Source: Pseudomonas aylmerensis
GTDB lineage: Bacteria > Pseudomonadota > Gammaproteobacteria > Pseudomonadales > Pseudomonadaceae
NCBI RefSeq assembly: GCF_001702265.1
Contig: NZ_MAUE01000003.1
Coordinates: 62,001-126,000 of the forward strand
Length of the DNA stretch: 64,000 nucleotides
Reading direction: 5' to 3'
Made by a program: the position numbers and the translations under genes. Of the stretch, positions 31,794 to 40,658 are shown in pieces. The notes beneath the pieces were generated by a model. The model ran no database searches. It saw only the letters and a program-made list of their open reading frames with translations, and was not told where the DNA came from. Numbering within the stretch: position 1 is the first letter of the stretch; each line of letters begins with the position of its first letter.

Positions 31794-33187
31794 GCCGCAA
31801 ACAGCAATTGCTCAAGCGCCATCGGCGCAACAAACGCATCGGCGTGCTGATCGGCCTGGTGCTGCTGGTGGCGATCGGCGTCGGCGTCGCCTGGTGGCTG
31901 CCGCTGGTACTGGGTGTGCTGGCCTGGGCGGCTCATGAAGCCTGGTTTGCCGACCATTTGTTCTATGCGCCCAACGAAGATTACCAGTACCGTTTTTCGG
32001 CGGATGCCGAGGTGGCGGGGGTTAGTTTCGAGGGGGGCCGGCTGCGGGTGGATGGGCCGCTGGAAGCTGGTGCGACGCTGGTGTTGGCCATCAAGGTCAA
32101 GAGCGGCTGGCTGGGGCGTTTTCTCGACCCGGCGATTGAGATTTACGGCGCTGACAGCGTCGACCGGCAAGCCTTCGAACGCGGTGTGAATGGCCTGCGT
32201 TATCTGAATCTGAGTGGTTTGGCCCCGGCCCTGATGGCCGGTGAGCTGCGCCTGCGCGGGCGCTTTTGCACGCTGCAGGGCGCGCCCCGCCTGTGGGCCT
32301 GGGCTACGCCGGACTACTCGGCGCAACGCGTGATGGTCATCGCGCCGCATGCCGACGATGCCGAGCTGGCCGCCTTCGGGCTGTACAGCCAGGCCGAGAA
32401 CCCATGGATCGTGACCCTCACAGCGGGTGAAATCGAAGCCGAGCACTATCAGCAGATGGGCCTGGACCCGGCTGAAGCCGCACGGATCAAGGGGCGTTTG
32501 CGCGCCTGGGACAGCATCGCCGTGCCGCGTTGGGCCGGTGTGCCAGAGGCGCATTGCGTGCAGTTGGGCTATTTCTGCCTGCAATTGCCGGCGATGCGCG
32601 CCACGCCCGATCAGCCTGTCGCTTCGCGCGAGGCCGAGCTGGACGATATCCGCCTGTTTCGCCAGTTCAACGCGTTCCCGCTGCCGGCGGATCAGGACGG
32701 CTTGCCGACCTGGAATAATTTGCTGGCTGATCTGCGCCAGTTGCTGCTGACCGCACGTCCGCAAGTGCTCGTGCTGCCTCACCCTGTCCTCGACCCGCAC
32801 CCGGATCACATCTGCGCGCAGCAAGCGGTGCTCGAGGCCCTGCAAGGCCTGGAGTGGCAGCCGACCACCGTGCTGGGCTACGCCAATCATCTGCACGACA
32901 ACGACCGCTGGCCCATGGGTGACGCGGGTGCCGGGATTGCACTGCCGCCGCTGTTCGATGACGCGCTGCAGTTGTGGCCGTGCAGCCTGTCGCTGTCGCT
33001 GGCACAGCAGCGCGACAAGGCCATGGCACTGGGCATGATGCATGACCTGCAGCCGGCGCCGCCGTTCAAGCGCCGGGTGCGACGCTGGTTGCAACGTGTG
33101 TTGGCGGGCCGTGCGCGGTCGCCGTATGGTGAGAACGAATTTTTCCGCAAGGCCGTACGACGGCATGAGTTGTTCTGGCGTTTGTGA
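31790..33187 (+). CDS. dnpA: PIG-L family de-N-acetylase DnpA-like
   Basis: A 465-residue protein. One or two N-terminal membrane segments (about 17-50) are followed by a domain holding the zinc deacetylase motif PHADDAE (about 184-190) and the later HPVLDPHPDHI. In P. aeruginosa PA5002 (dnpA) is a de-N-acetylase linked to LPS/core modification and antibiotic persistence; the substrate is not certain. The ATG at 31790 overlaps the previous stop; a frame from 31760 lies inside the upstream gene. RBS and operon context support this start. Confidence 0.82.
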   Translation: MSRKQQLLKRHRRNKRIGVLIGLVLLVAIGVGVAWWLPLVLGVLAWAAHEAWFADHLFYAPNEDYQYRFSADAEVAGVSFEGGRLRVDGPLEAGATLVLAIKVKSGWLGRFLDPAIEIYGADSVDRQAFERGVNGLRYLNLSGLAPALMAGELRLRGRFCTLQGAPRLWAWATPDYSAQRVMVIAPHADDAELAAFGLYSQAENPWIVTLTAGEIEAEHYQQMGLDPAEAARIKGRLRAWDSIAVPRWAGVPEAHCVQLGYFCLQLPAMRATPDQPVASREAELDDIRLFRQFNAFPLPADQDGLPTWNNLLADLRQLLLTARPQVLVLPHPVLDPHPDHICAQQAVLEALQGLEWQPTTVLGYANHLHDNDRWPMGDAGAGIALPPLFDDALQLWPCSLSLSLAQQRDKAMALGMMHDLQPAPPFKRRVRRWLQRVLAGRARSPYGENEFFRKAVRRHELFWRL

Positions 33188-33198
33188 AAGGGAAAGTC

Positions 33199-34155
33199 AT
33201 GAAAGTTTTGTTTCTGGTGCAGAAAGAGCAGCGCGCTATCCTCGACCGTCTTTACGAGGGCGTGGCCGAGCACTGCGAGTGTGATATCCGTTGGCTGAGC
33301 AGCGATGAGCAGCGCAACCTGCGTGGTTATTTCCGCCGCGAAGTCGATGTGACCCGTTACGATCGCATCGTGTTCTTCCTGCGCTTCAAGCAGGAAATCC
33401 GCCAGGCCGGGTTTATCCGCACGATCCCCAACCTGGTGATCCTTGAGCACGACGCCTACCAGAACTACATTCCCTGTAAATATACCGGCAAGTTCAGCGC
33501 CCACTACCGCCGCCTGCCGTGGGCGCGGGTGATCAGTTCCGGGCATATGGTCACTGAGCGCCTGCGCGCGGAAGGCTTTGACGCCGTGTTCGTGCCAAAG
33601 GGCTATGATCAGGCGCTGTTGCAGGCGCAAGGGCGCGAACGCGACATCGAGCTGGCGTTTGTCGGCAGTACCAACAGTGTGGCCTACAGCGGCCGCAAGG
33701 CATTGCTGGATGAACTGGCGCGGGTTGAACCTTTGGTGGTGACGCGCACCAAATCTGGTGAGGAATACTGCGCGACCCTCAACCGCATTCGTTTTTTCGT
33801 CAGTGCCGACGTCGGCATGGGCGAGTACATGATCAAGAATTTCGAGGCCATGGCCTGTGGTTGCGTACTGCTGGCATTTGATCAGGGCGCCGAGGAAAAC
33901 CAGGCGCTTGGTTTCAAGGACATGGTCAATGTGGTGTTCTACAAGGACATCCCGCAGTTGCAGGAAAAACTCGCTGTCTTGCGGGCCGACCCGCAGCTGG
34001 CGGCAGACATTGCGCGCAACGGGCAGGACCTGGCCGTCAGTCAGTTCAGTTTCGCCCGGATTGGCCAGCGCATTGTCGAAGTGCTCCAGCCACCCCTGCG
34101 GCCACGTGCGCCGCTGAGCTTACTGGAGAGGTTGCGTCTGAGGTTGGGCGTTTGA
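33199..34155 (+). CDS. ssg: Ssg-like cell-surface glycosyltransferase
   Basis: A 318-residue protein with the GT4-like C-terminal half DVGMGEYMIKNFEAMACGC. It matches P. aeruginosa PA5001 (ssg), whose loss alters LPS and surface polysaccharides. I take the ATG at 33199 (AAGGG six bases upstream); a GTG at 33184 overlaps the dnpA stop and is a poorer start. A stem-loop TAGCCA/TGGCTA (34167-34185) follows the gene. Confidence 0.82.
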   Translation: MKVLFLVQKEQRAILDRLYEGVAEHCECDIRWLSSDEQRNLRGYFRREVDVTRYDRIVFFLRFKQEIRQAGFIRTIPNLVILEHDAYQNYIPCKYTGKFSAHYRRLPWARVISSGHMVTERLRAEGFDAVFVPKGYDQALLQAQGRERDIELAFVGSTNSVAYSGRKALLDELARVEPLVVTRTKSGEEYCATLNRIRFFVSADVGMGEYMIKNFEAMACGCVLLAFDQGAEENQALGFKDMVNVVFYKDIPQLQEKLAVLRADPQLAADIARNGQDLAVSQFSFARIGQRIVEVLQPPLRPRAPLSLLERLRLRLGV

Positions 34156-34206
34156 GAGTGGCCAAATAGCCACGGATGATGGCTATATGATATTATCGAG
34201 GCTTGA

Positions 34207-34971
34207 ATGCAATTCTCCGATCAAAGCGACATAACGCTTGTAGTGACCAGTTGTGGTCGCTTCGATTTGTTGAGGCGCACACTCGAGAGCTTCGATCTGT
34301 TCAATACGGCGGCAATACGCGAAGTCTTCATCACCGAAGACTCCGGTGACGAAGCCGTACGCCAGGCGATTCCCGAACATTGGCGCGGACATTGCACCTT
34401 CTTGATCAATCGCCCGAAGCTTGGGCAGTTGGCATCCATCGACCTGGCCTACGCGTCGGTCAAGACCCCCTATATATTCCATTGCGAGGATGATTGGGCG
34501 TTTTATCGACCTGGGTTTGTCGAGGATTCCAAGGTGGTACTGGAGCAGCGCCCGGATATTCTTCAAGTCTGGTTGCGCAACTATGTTTACGATTTGCAGG
34601 TGCACAGCCCCTATATCCACCTGGGGGCGCGCGAAGTGATTGGCGGGGTACCGTGTTATCCCTTGCTGTCCGATAAGCCCGAGTGGCAAGGGTTTTCGCT
34701 TAACCCGGGCCTGCGTCGACTCAAGGAGTACCAGTTGTGCGCACCCTTTGCAGGGTTCGAAGGCGAGAAAGGGCTTTCCAGGCGTTACGCAGAGTTGAAT
34801 CTGCCGGCGGTTACCCTCGAGGGCGATGCGGTCCTGCACACCGGTTTCGGTTTGCACGTGGCAACGGCGGGAGAGCGCTTGACCAAGGCGAAGCGCAAGC
34901 GGCGAGAGCGGATCAAGCTGGCTCTCATGCTGATACTGGGTGTCGGTATCGGTTGGTTGATCAATAGTTAA
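34207..34971 (+). CDS. Family 2 glycosyltransferase with C-terminal membrane anchor
   Basis: A 254-residue GT-A fold enzyme. DITLVVTSCGRFDLLRRTLES is the nucleotide-sugar-binding start and HCEDDWAFYRPGF (about 97-109) holds the acidic metal motif. The last 19 residues (LALMLILGVGIGWLINS) are a single hydrophobic helix after a Lys/Arg-rich stretch, so it should sit on the inner membrane facing the cytoplasm. Codon use is more AT-rich than its neighbours. The acceptor and sugar are unknown; location suggests outer core or O-antigen. Confidence 0.78.
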   Translation: MQFSDQSDITLVVTSCGRFDLLRRTLESFDLFNTAAIREVFITEDSGDEAVRQAIPEHWRGHCTFLINRPKLGQLASIDLAYASVKTPYIFHCEDDWAFYRPGFVEDSKVVLEQRPDILQVWLRNYVYDLQVHSPYIHLGAREVIGGVPCYPLLSDKPEWQGFSLNPGLRRLKEYQLCAPFAGFEGEKGLSRRYAELNLPAVTLEGDAVLHTGFGLHVATAGERLTKAKRKRRERIKLALMLILGVGIGWLINS

Positions 34972-35014
34972 GTGCAACAAGCCACCACTACGCCGCAGAA
35001 GGTCATTTTTTTCG

Positions 35015-36100
35015 ATGAGTATCCTCAACATAATGTGGGCCGGTGGCTCTGCATTTGCCTCGGTGCAGAAGGTTCATCAACAGATATTGTCGCACGCGCT
35101 CAGCCGCGCACCGATTGACACCTGGCTGCTTCAAGGCAGTGCAGAAGGCGGTGAGCCGGCCCGCGAGTGGAAGCTTTCCTCCGCCCGGCTCAAGGGGCGG
35201 CATGTGTGGAAGCTCATGATGCCCTGGATGCGCGCGCGCTTTGAGAAGGCCCTGCCCGACGGGGTAGAGGTGGTGCTGCTGGATGGGATCGGCGTGGCCC
35301 GGGTGATGTTGCCTGTGCTCAAGCGTCTGCCGCAGGTGCGTGCAGTCGTGGTGTTTCATGGCGCCACGCGCCTGCGGCGGGCTGACCAGCAACTGTTCGA
35401 GCAATTCCCGGCCGTGCAATTGACGCTGGCGGCGGTGTCGCAAACCCTGGCGGACTCGCTTGAACGCTACCTGCAACGGCCGGTGGCGGTGCTGCGCAGT
35501 GCTTTCGACCCGGTTGCTTTCCGCGCAGCCGCGCTTTCCCGGGAAGAGGCGCGGTCGCGCCTGAGCCTGCCGTTGGAAGACGCGCCGGTGCTGGGTGCGG
35601 TAGGCCGGCTGGTGGACGGCAAAGGCTTTGGCTGTTTGCTGGAGGCATTTGCCAACGTGTCGGCCAAGCAGCCTGGCGCGCGCCTGGTGATCCTCGGCGA
35701 GGGCCCGGCCCGGCCTGCCCTTGAAGCCCGTATCGAGCAGCTTGGCTTGCAGGGCAAAGTGTCACTGCCAGGGCATCTGTCTGACGCGGCGACGCTTTAC
35801 CGTGCGTTCGACTGGGTGGCTATTCCCTCCACCCAGGAAGGCCTCGGGTTGATCCTGCAAGAGGCTGTGATGGCCGGTGTGCCGGTGTTGACCAGTGAGC
35901 TGGCGGTGTTCCGCGAGCAGTTGGCAGATGCCGGCTGGTATGCACCTTCGGAAGATGCAGAGGCCTGGGCCGGCCTGATGGCGCGGGCATTCGCGGCCTC
36001 TGCCACGGCGGTGGTCGAGGCTCAGTCGCAGGCGCTGGCGCCGGAGCAAGCCTGGAAAGACTTCAGTGAAACCTCCCAGCGGCTGTTCTCATGCCGCTAG
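35015..36100 (+). CDS. Family 4 glycosyltransferase
   Basis: A 361-residue GT-B enzyme. The donor domain has AVGRLVDGKGFGCLLEAF (about 198-215), VILGEGPARPALEARI and an E-x7-E motif in PSTQEGLGLILQEAVMAGVP. It presumably adds an outer-core sugar before O-antigen attachment. Its 3' end overlaps the convergent kinase-like gene by 12 bases. The ribosome binding site is weak (AAGG 13 bases upstream). Confidence 0.8.
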   Translation: MSILNIMWAGGSAFASVQKVHQQILSHALSRAPIDTWLLQGSAEGGEPAREWKLSSARLKGRHVWKLMMPWMRARFEKALPDGVEVVLLDGIGVARVMLPVLKRLPQVRAVVVFHGATRLRRADQQLFEQFPAVQLTLAAVSQTLADSLERYLQRPVAVLRSAFDPVAFRAAALSREEARSRLSLPLEDAPVLGAVGRLVDGKGFGCLLEAFANVSAKQPGARLVILGEGPARPALEARIEQLGLQGKVSLPGHLSDAATLYRAFDWVAIPSTQEGLGLILQEAVMAGVPVLTSELAVFREQLADAGWYAPSEDAEAWAGLMARAFAASATAVVEAQSQALAPEQAWKDFSETSQRLFSCR

Positions 36101-36694
36101 CAGCGCTTGCTCCAGTGCATGCATTGGAAAGCAATCGTTCAGCTTCTCGCGTGCAATATAGCGCGCGAAGTGCTGCAAGTTGCGTCGCGCGAGTTCCGGG
36201 TTCAGCGGGGCGCGCAAGAAGCGCATGTCGGCTACGTCGATAAGCCCCATTTCATTCTCCGGCGTCACCACGATATTGCCCAGGTGCAGGGAGCGGAAGT
36301 AGATGCCGGCAGCGTGCAGGCGGCGGATCAGTGCCACCAGCGGATCGAGATTCGATTGCCAGTCAAAACCTTCTTTATTGGAAATCTGCCGCAGTGTTTC
36401 CCCCGGCAACGGGCGATACAGCACGGCAGTCATGCCGGGCGCGGCCAGTTGGAAGTACGCCAGCACGGTCAAGGTCGGGATGCCGCGCTGCTGCAATTGC
36501 GCCACGTTGTCGATAAAACGCTTGGAGTACGGCCGAAACAGTGCGGATGAAAACAGGCGTTTACGACGAAACAGTTTAAGGATATTTCCGTCAGACAGCA
36601 GGTAGACTTTGGGCCCGTAGCTGTCCTTCTCCAGGACTCTGGCGCCTTCAATCATCGTGTTTAAATCGGCTTGGGCAAGCCTTGAACATTGCAT
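36089..36694 (-). CDS. InaA/'toluene tolerance' kinase-like protein with altered catalytic loop
   Basis: A 201-residue small kinase-fold protein (ARVLEKDSYGPKVYLL, LLKLFRRKRLF-like region, then YFRSLHLGNIV and GLIDVADM). The position of the catalytic H-x-D is occupied by F-R-S, while the Asn and the later Asp remain, so catalysis is doubtful. I use the ATG at 36694; the longer frame to 36883 would overlap the divergent waaL start. A related gene sits near waaL in P. aeruginosa. Role in LPS assembly is inferred from location. Confidence 0.68.
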   Translation of the reverse strand: MQCSRLAQADLNTMIEGARVLEKDSYGPKVYLLSDGNILKLFRRKRLFSSALFRPYSKRFIDNVAQLQQRGIPTLTVLAYFQLAAPGMTAVLYRPLPGETLRQISNKEGFDWQSNLDPLVALIRRLHAAGIYFRSLHLGNIVVTPENEMGLIDVADMRFLRAPLNPELARRNLQHFARYIAREKLNDCFPMHALEQALLAA

Positions 36695-36804
36695 CGTTGG
36701 AAAGCCTTGTGGGGAGTCGCGGGCACAGTGATCGGTAATAATGCCGAAAGTTTTGGGTTTTAACCATGCCGGGTTGGCAGGTTGAACGTATTCAGGAGCG
36801 GGTG

Positions 36805-37983
36805 ATGCAGGCAAGTCGTTGGGCGCAGGTATGGATGATTTTCGGGTTGCTTTGGTTTCTGCTGGCGATTGCCTTTGCGCCAACCAACAAGATTTACCAA
36901 CAAGGATTGACGCTGTTTCTCTGGTTGCCGGCCATGGTGTTCGCCTGGTCGGCGCGTGAGCGTCTCAAGGAGGTCTGGCGCGAGCAGCGCTGGATGTGCC
37001 TGATGATCGCGGCGCTGGCCATCTGGGGTGCGATCAGCCTGACGTGGACCAATGCCGAGGACCCTTCGCGCGAGGCCAAGCGCCTGCTGTATATCGGCGT
37101 GTTCCTGCTGTTTTTCTCGGTGCTGGCCTGTGGTCAGAGCGATCGCATCATTCGCGTGATGCAGTGGGGCGGTTTCGGGCTGGCGGTGTCGTCGCTGGTC
37201 GCGATCATCAAGTTTTATGGGGTCGAGCATAACGCCTGGTCTGCCCGCCTCGAAGGGCTGGGGCAATTGGCTCACCCGATCCTGGGTGCCTACGTGATCG
37301 GCCTGGCGGCGATCTGGTTGCTGCATTGGCTGCCGCGTGGCCGCTGGATGCAAGTGGCGTGGGTGCTGTCCATCGGATTGCTGGGGCTCTTCGTGGTGTT
37401 GAGCCAGAGCCGTGGCGCGGCATTGGCGCTGTTGCTGACCGTGGTCGCCATGCCGGCCTGGTGCCGTGACCGACGTAGCACCGTGATTGCTATCGCTGCG
37501 GTCGTGGCGGCGGTGGCGGTGTTCTTCGCCATGGAGTCGCTGATGCTCGCCCGTGGTGTTTCCTATCGGCCGCAGATCTTCATGGCCTCTTTGCACATGA
37601 TCGGCGAGCATCCGTGGACCGGCCTGGGCCTGGGTGGGGACTACAAGGTCTTTGCCGATAACCTTTATTTCGATCACGCCCACAACCTGTTCACGCATGT
37701 CACCATCGAACTGGGCCTGCCGGGCCTGCTGCTCTGGTGCGGGCTGTGGTTCGGCGTGTTGTGGCAAGCCTGGAAGGCCCGCGACACGCTCTACGGCAAG
37801 GGCATCATCGGCATGTGGGTGTTTTCGTTCCTGGCCATGCAGTTCGATGCTGCGAGCCTGACGGGCACGCCCCGCGCCGAGTGGTTCATCTCGTGGCTGC
37901 CGATTGCGCTGGCCAGTGTCTTGGTCTGGGCTCGGGCCAAACCCGACGCTTGTGATAAAGTTCGCGTCCTACCCAATCAGTGA
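36805..37983 (+). CDS. waaL: O-antigen ligase
   Basis: A 392-residue polytopic inner-membrane protein (about 10-12 hydrophobic segments) of the Wzy_C/ligase family, which joins undecaprenyl-linked O-antigen to lipid A-core on the periplasmic face. The large periplasmic loop contains RPQIFMASLHMIGEHPWTGLGLG and the DHAHNLFTHVTIELGLPG motif with the conserved His (about 295-312). The start at 36805 has AGGAG six bases upstream; an ATG at 36766 lacks one. Ten bp before msbA. Confidence 0.88.
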   Translation: MQASRWAQVWMIFGLLWFLLAIAFAPTNKIYQQGLTLFLWLPAMVFAWSARERLKEVWREQRWMCLMIAALAIWGAISLTWTNAEDPSREAKRLLYIGVFLLFFSVLACGQSDRIIRVMQWGGFGLAVSSLVAIIKFYGVEHNAWSARLEGLGQLAHPILGAYVIGLAAIWLLHWLPRGRWMQVAWVLSIGLLGLFVVLSQSRGAALALLLTVVAMPAWCRDRRSTVIAIAAVVAAVAVFFAMESLMLARGVSYRPQIFMASLHMIGEHPWTGLGLGGDYKVFADNLYFDHAHNLFTHVTIELGLPGLLLWCGLWFGVLWQAWKARDTLYGKGIIGMWVFSFLAMQFDAASLTGTPRAEWFISWLPIALASVLVWARAKPDACDKVRVLPNQ

Positions 37984-37992
37984 GCTCGACAC

Positions 37993-39801
37993 ATGAGTGA
38001 CGCACCGCCCAAAGCGGACCAGGAATCCAGCCTGAAAATTTATTTCAGGCTGCTGGGCTATGTGAAACCGTACCTGGGCATGTTCCTGCTGAGTATCGTG
38101 GGCTTCGTGATCTTTGCGTCCACCCAGCCCATGCTCGCCGGGATCCTCAAGTACTTCGTGGATGGCCTGAGCAACCCCGACGTGGTGTTCCTGCCCAAGA
38201 TCCCGTTGTTCAAGGACTTGAAGCTGCTGATGGCCGTGCCGCTGCTGATCATTCTGATCGCGGCGTGGCAGGGCCTCGGCTCGTTCCTGGGCAACTACTA
38301 CCTGGCCAAGGTTTCCCTGGGGCTGGTGCATGACTTGCGCGTCCAGCTGTTCAACAAGCTGCTGGTGCTGCCCAACCGTTATTTCGACACGCACAACTCC
38401 GGGCACCTGATTTCCCGGATCACCTTCAACGTGACCATGGTCACCGGGGCTGCCACGGATGCGATCAAAGTCGTGATCCGCGAAGGCCTGACGGTGGTGT
38501 TCCTGTTCGGTTACCTGCTGTGGATGAACTGGAAACTGACCCTGGTGATGCTCGCGATCCTGCCGCTGATTGCCGTCATGGTCGGCAGCACCAGCAAGAA
38601 ATTCCGCAAGCAGAGCAAGAAGATCCAGGTGGCGATGGGCGACGTGACGCACGTGGCCTCCGAAACCATCCAGGGCTACCGCGTGGTGCGCAGCTTCGGT
38701 GGCGAAAGCTACGAGGAGCGCCGCTTTGCCGCCGCCAGCCAGGGCAACACCGACAAGCAACTGCGCATGAACAAGACCGGCGCGGTCTATACGCCGATGC
38801 TGCAATTGGTGATCTACACCGCCATGGCTGCGCTGATGTTCCTGGTCCTGTTGCTGCGCGGTGACGCCACGGCAGGTGACCTGGTGGCCTACATTACCGC
38901 CGCGGGCCTGCTGCCCAAGCCGATCCGCCAGCTGTCGGAAGTCAGCTCGACGATCCAGAAGGGCGTGGCAGGTGCCGAGAGCATCTTCGAGCAACTGGAT
39001 GAAGTGCCTGAAGTCGACAGCGGCACCGTCGAGCGTGACCGTGTCAGCGGTCGCCTGGACGTGCGCAACCTGAGCTTCACGTACCCCGGTACCGATCGCG
39101 AAGTGCTGAAGAACATCAGCTTCAGTGCCGCGCCGGGGCAGATGATTGCACTGGTCGGGCGCTCGGGCAGTGGCAAGTCGACCCTGGCGAGCCTGATCCC
39201 GCGCTTCTACCATCACGAGACCGGCGAGATCCTGCTGGACGAGGTGGAGATCGAAGATTACCGCCTGCGCAACCTGCGCCGACATGTTGCCCAGGTGACC
39301 CAGCACGTCACGCTGTTCAACGACACCGTGGCCAATAACATTGCCTACGGCGACCTGGCGGATGCGCCGCGCGAAGACATTGAAAAAGCGGCGGCGGATG
39401 CCTACGCCATGGACTTCATCTCCGAGCTGCCAAAAGGCCTGGACACCGAAGTCGGGGAAAACGGCGTGTTGCTTTCCGGTGGCCAGCGTCAACGCCTGGC
39501 AATCGCTCGGGCCCTGCTGAAAAACGCCCCGTTGCTGATTCTGGATGAAGCGACATCGGCGCTGGATACCGAGTCGGAGCGCCATATCCAGGCGGCGCTG
39601 GACAAGGTCATGAAAGGCCGCACCACCCTGGTCATCGCGCACCGCTTGTCCACCATCGAGAAAGCCGACCTGATTCTGGTGATGGACCACGGTGAAATTG
39701 TCGAGCGTGGTACGCATGTCGAACTGCTGGCCATGGGCGGCTATTACTCGCGCCTGCACGCCATGGGCCTGGACGAGCCGGCGACGGCGAACATCACCTG
39801 A
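37993..39801 (+). CDS. msbA: Lipid A-core export flippase MsbA
   Basis: A 602-residue half-transporter with six N-terminal membrane helices and one ATPase domain: Walker A GRSGSGKST (about 391-399), signature LSGGQRQRLAIARALL and Walker B LLILDEATSALD, then AHRLST. It flips lipid A-core to the outer leaflet of the inner membrane. It follows waaL by 10 bp and ends in a strong terminator. Confidence 0.96.
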   Translation: MSDAPPKADQESSLKIYFRLLGYVKPYLGMFLLSIVGFVIFASTQPMLAGILKYFVDGLSNPDVVFLPKIPLFKDLKLLMAVPLLIILIAAWQGLGSFLGNYYLAKVSLGLVHDLRVQLFNKLLVLPNRYFDTHNSGHLISRITFNVTMVTGAATDAIKVVIREGLTVVFLFGYLLWMNWKLTLVMLAILPLIAVMVGSTSKKFRKQSKKIQVAMGDVTHVASETIQGYRVVRSFGGESYEERRFAAASQGNTDKQLRMNKTGAVYTPMLQLVIYTAMAALMFLVLLLRGDATAGDLVAYITAAGLLPKPIRQLSEVSSTIQKGVAGAESIFEQLDEVPEVDSGTVERDRVSGRLDVRNLSFTYPGTDREVLKNISFSAAPGQMIALVGRSGSGKSTLASLIPRFYHHETGEILLDEVEIEDYRLRNLRRHVAQVTQHVTLFNDTVANNIAYGDLADAPREDIEKAAADAYAMDFISELPKGLDTEVGENGVLLSGGQRQRLAIARALLKNAPLLILDEATSALDTESERHIQAALDKVMKGRTTLVIAHRLSTIEKADLILVMDHGEIVERGTHVELLAMGGYYSRLHAMGLDEPATANIT

Positions 39802-39806
39802 CACAC

Positions 39807-39833
39807 CGGGGCGCGCAATGCGCCCCGTTTTTT
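39807..39833 (+). terminator. Intrinsic terminator of msbA
   Basis: Perfect 8-bp stem CGGGGCGC/GCGCCCCG, loop GCAAT, followed by six T. Confidence 0.92.
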
Positions 39834-39953
39834 GTATCAAGCCCCATACACGCTTGACCAAAGCCAAATAATTCGCTGCCTATCGTTTGTTATGTTGGCC
39901 TTCTCGATTCGAATGACGAACGAGAGGGCTAACCTTCTTGCGTGGGTAATGGA

Positions 39954-40658
39954 ATGTTGCAACGTCTGTTGTGGAAACTGCTTCCCAAGCCCCAGCGGGC
40001 GTTTCTGCTGGGGCGTTTGTCGGTGGTGGATCGCCAGGCAGTGAACAAATCCCTGTCGGCGGTGACCGTCCTTCCCCCTGCCTTCGAGCGACACAACTGC
40101 GTGTTTATCCACGTGCCCAAATGCGCGGGCAGCAGCGTCTGTTCGGCGCTGCTGGATGGGCGCTGGCCGGGGCATTTGCCGTATTACTGGTACCAGCAGC
40201 AATTTCCCGAGCACTGCGAGCGCAGTTTCAAGTTCGCCTTCGTGCGTGACCCGCTGGAGCGCGCCTACTCGGCCTATACCTATTTGCGCAGCAATCACAT
40301 GGGCGCGCGTGATCTGCAGGCCCAGGCCCTGGTGTCCAGCTACCGCGACTTCGACCATTTCATTGCCGGCTGGCTGCACCCGGACAACCTGCGTCGCCAA
40401 CTGCATTTCGCGCCCCAGACCGACTTCCTGGTCGATCACATGGGGCAAATGGCGATGGACTTTCTCGGGCGCCAGGAGTCGCTGGAGCAAGACTTCCAGC
40501 ATCTGTGCGAACACCTCGGCGTGGCGACCTCGCTGCCCCATCTGAATGTTTCACTCGGGCGGCGCAGCGAGCCGGTCAGGGAGTTCTGTTCCTTGCGCAC
40601 GCGCCGCCTGGTCCGGCGCGCCTATCAACGTGATTACGAGGTCCTGGGTTATGAATAG
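39954..40658 (+). CDS. PAPS-dependent sulfotransferase (Sulfotransfer_2 type)
   Basis: A 234-residue cytoplasmic sulfotransferase. The 5'-phosphosulfate loop is HVPKCAGSS (53-61) and the 3'-phosphate motif is FAFVRDPLERAYSAY (94-108). It moves sulfate from PAPS to a carbohydrate hydroxyl, to judge from the family. The acceptor is unknown. Its stop overlaps the start of an APS kinase gene by eight bases, so donor synthesis and use are translationally linked. I chose the ATG at 39954; a GTG at 39942 is possible and neither has a strong ribosome binding site. It lies between msbA and hldE, which suggests an LPS or other surface glycan as acceptor. Confidence 0.85.
   Translation: MLQRLLWKLLPKPQRAFLLGRLSVVDRQAVNKSLSAVTVLPPAFERHNCVFIHVPKCAGSSVCSALLDGRWPGHLPYYWYQQQFPEHCERSFKFAFVRDPLERAYSAYTYLRSNHMGARDLQAQALVSSYRDFDHFIAGWLHPDNLRRQLHFAPQTDFLVDHMGQMAMDFLGRQESLEQDFQHLCEHLGVATSLPHLNVSLGRRSEPVREFCSLRTRRLVRRAYQRDYEVLGYE

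Noticed and set aside
36695..36883. N-terminal extension of the kinase-like gene upstream of 36694
   Set aside because: It would run through the waaL start and has no recognisable sequence; both genes have better starts that leave a 110-bp divergent gap.
37969..39867. A 632-codon open frame antisense to msbA
   Set aside because: Shadow of msbA, rich in His, Gln and Val as expected from reversed codons.
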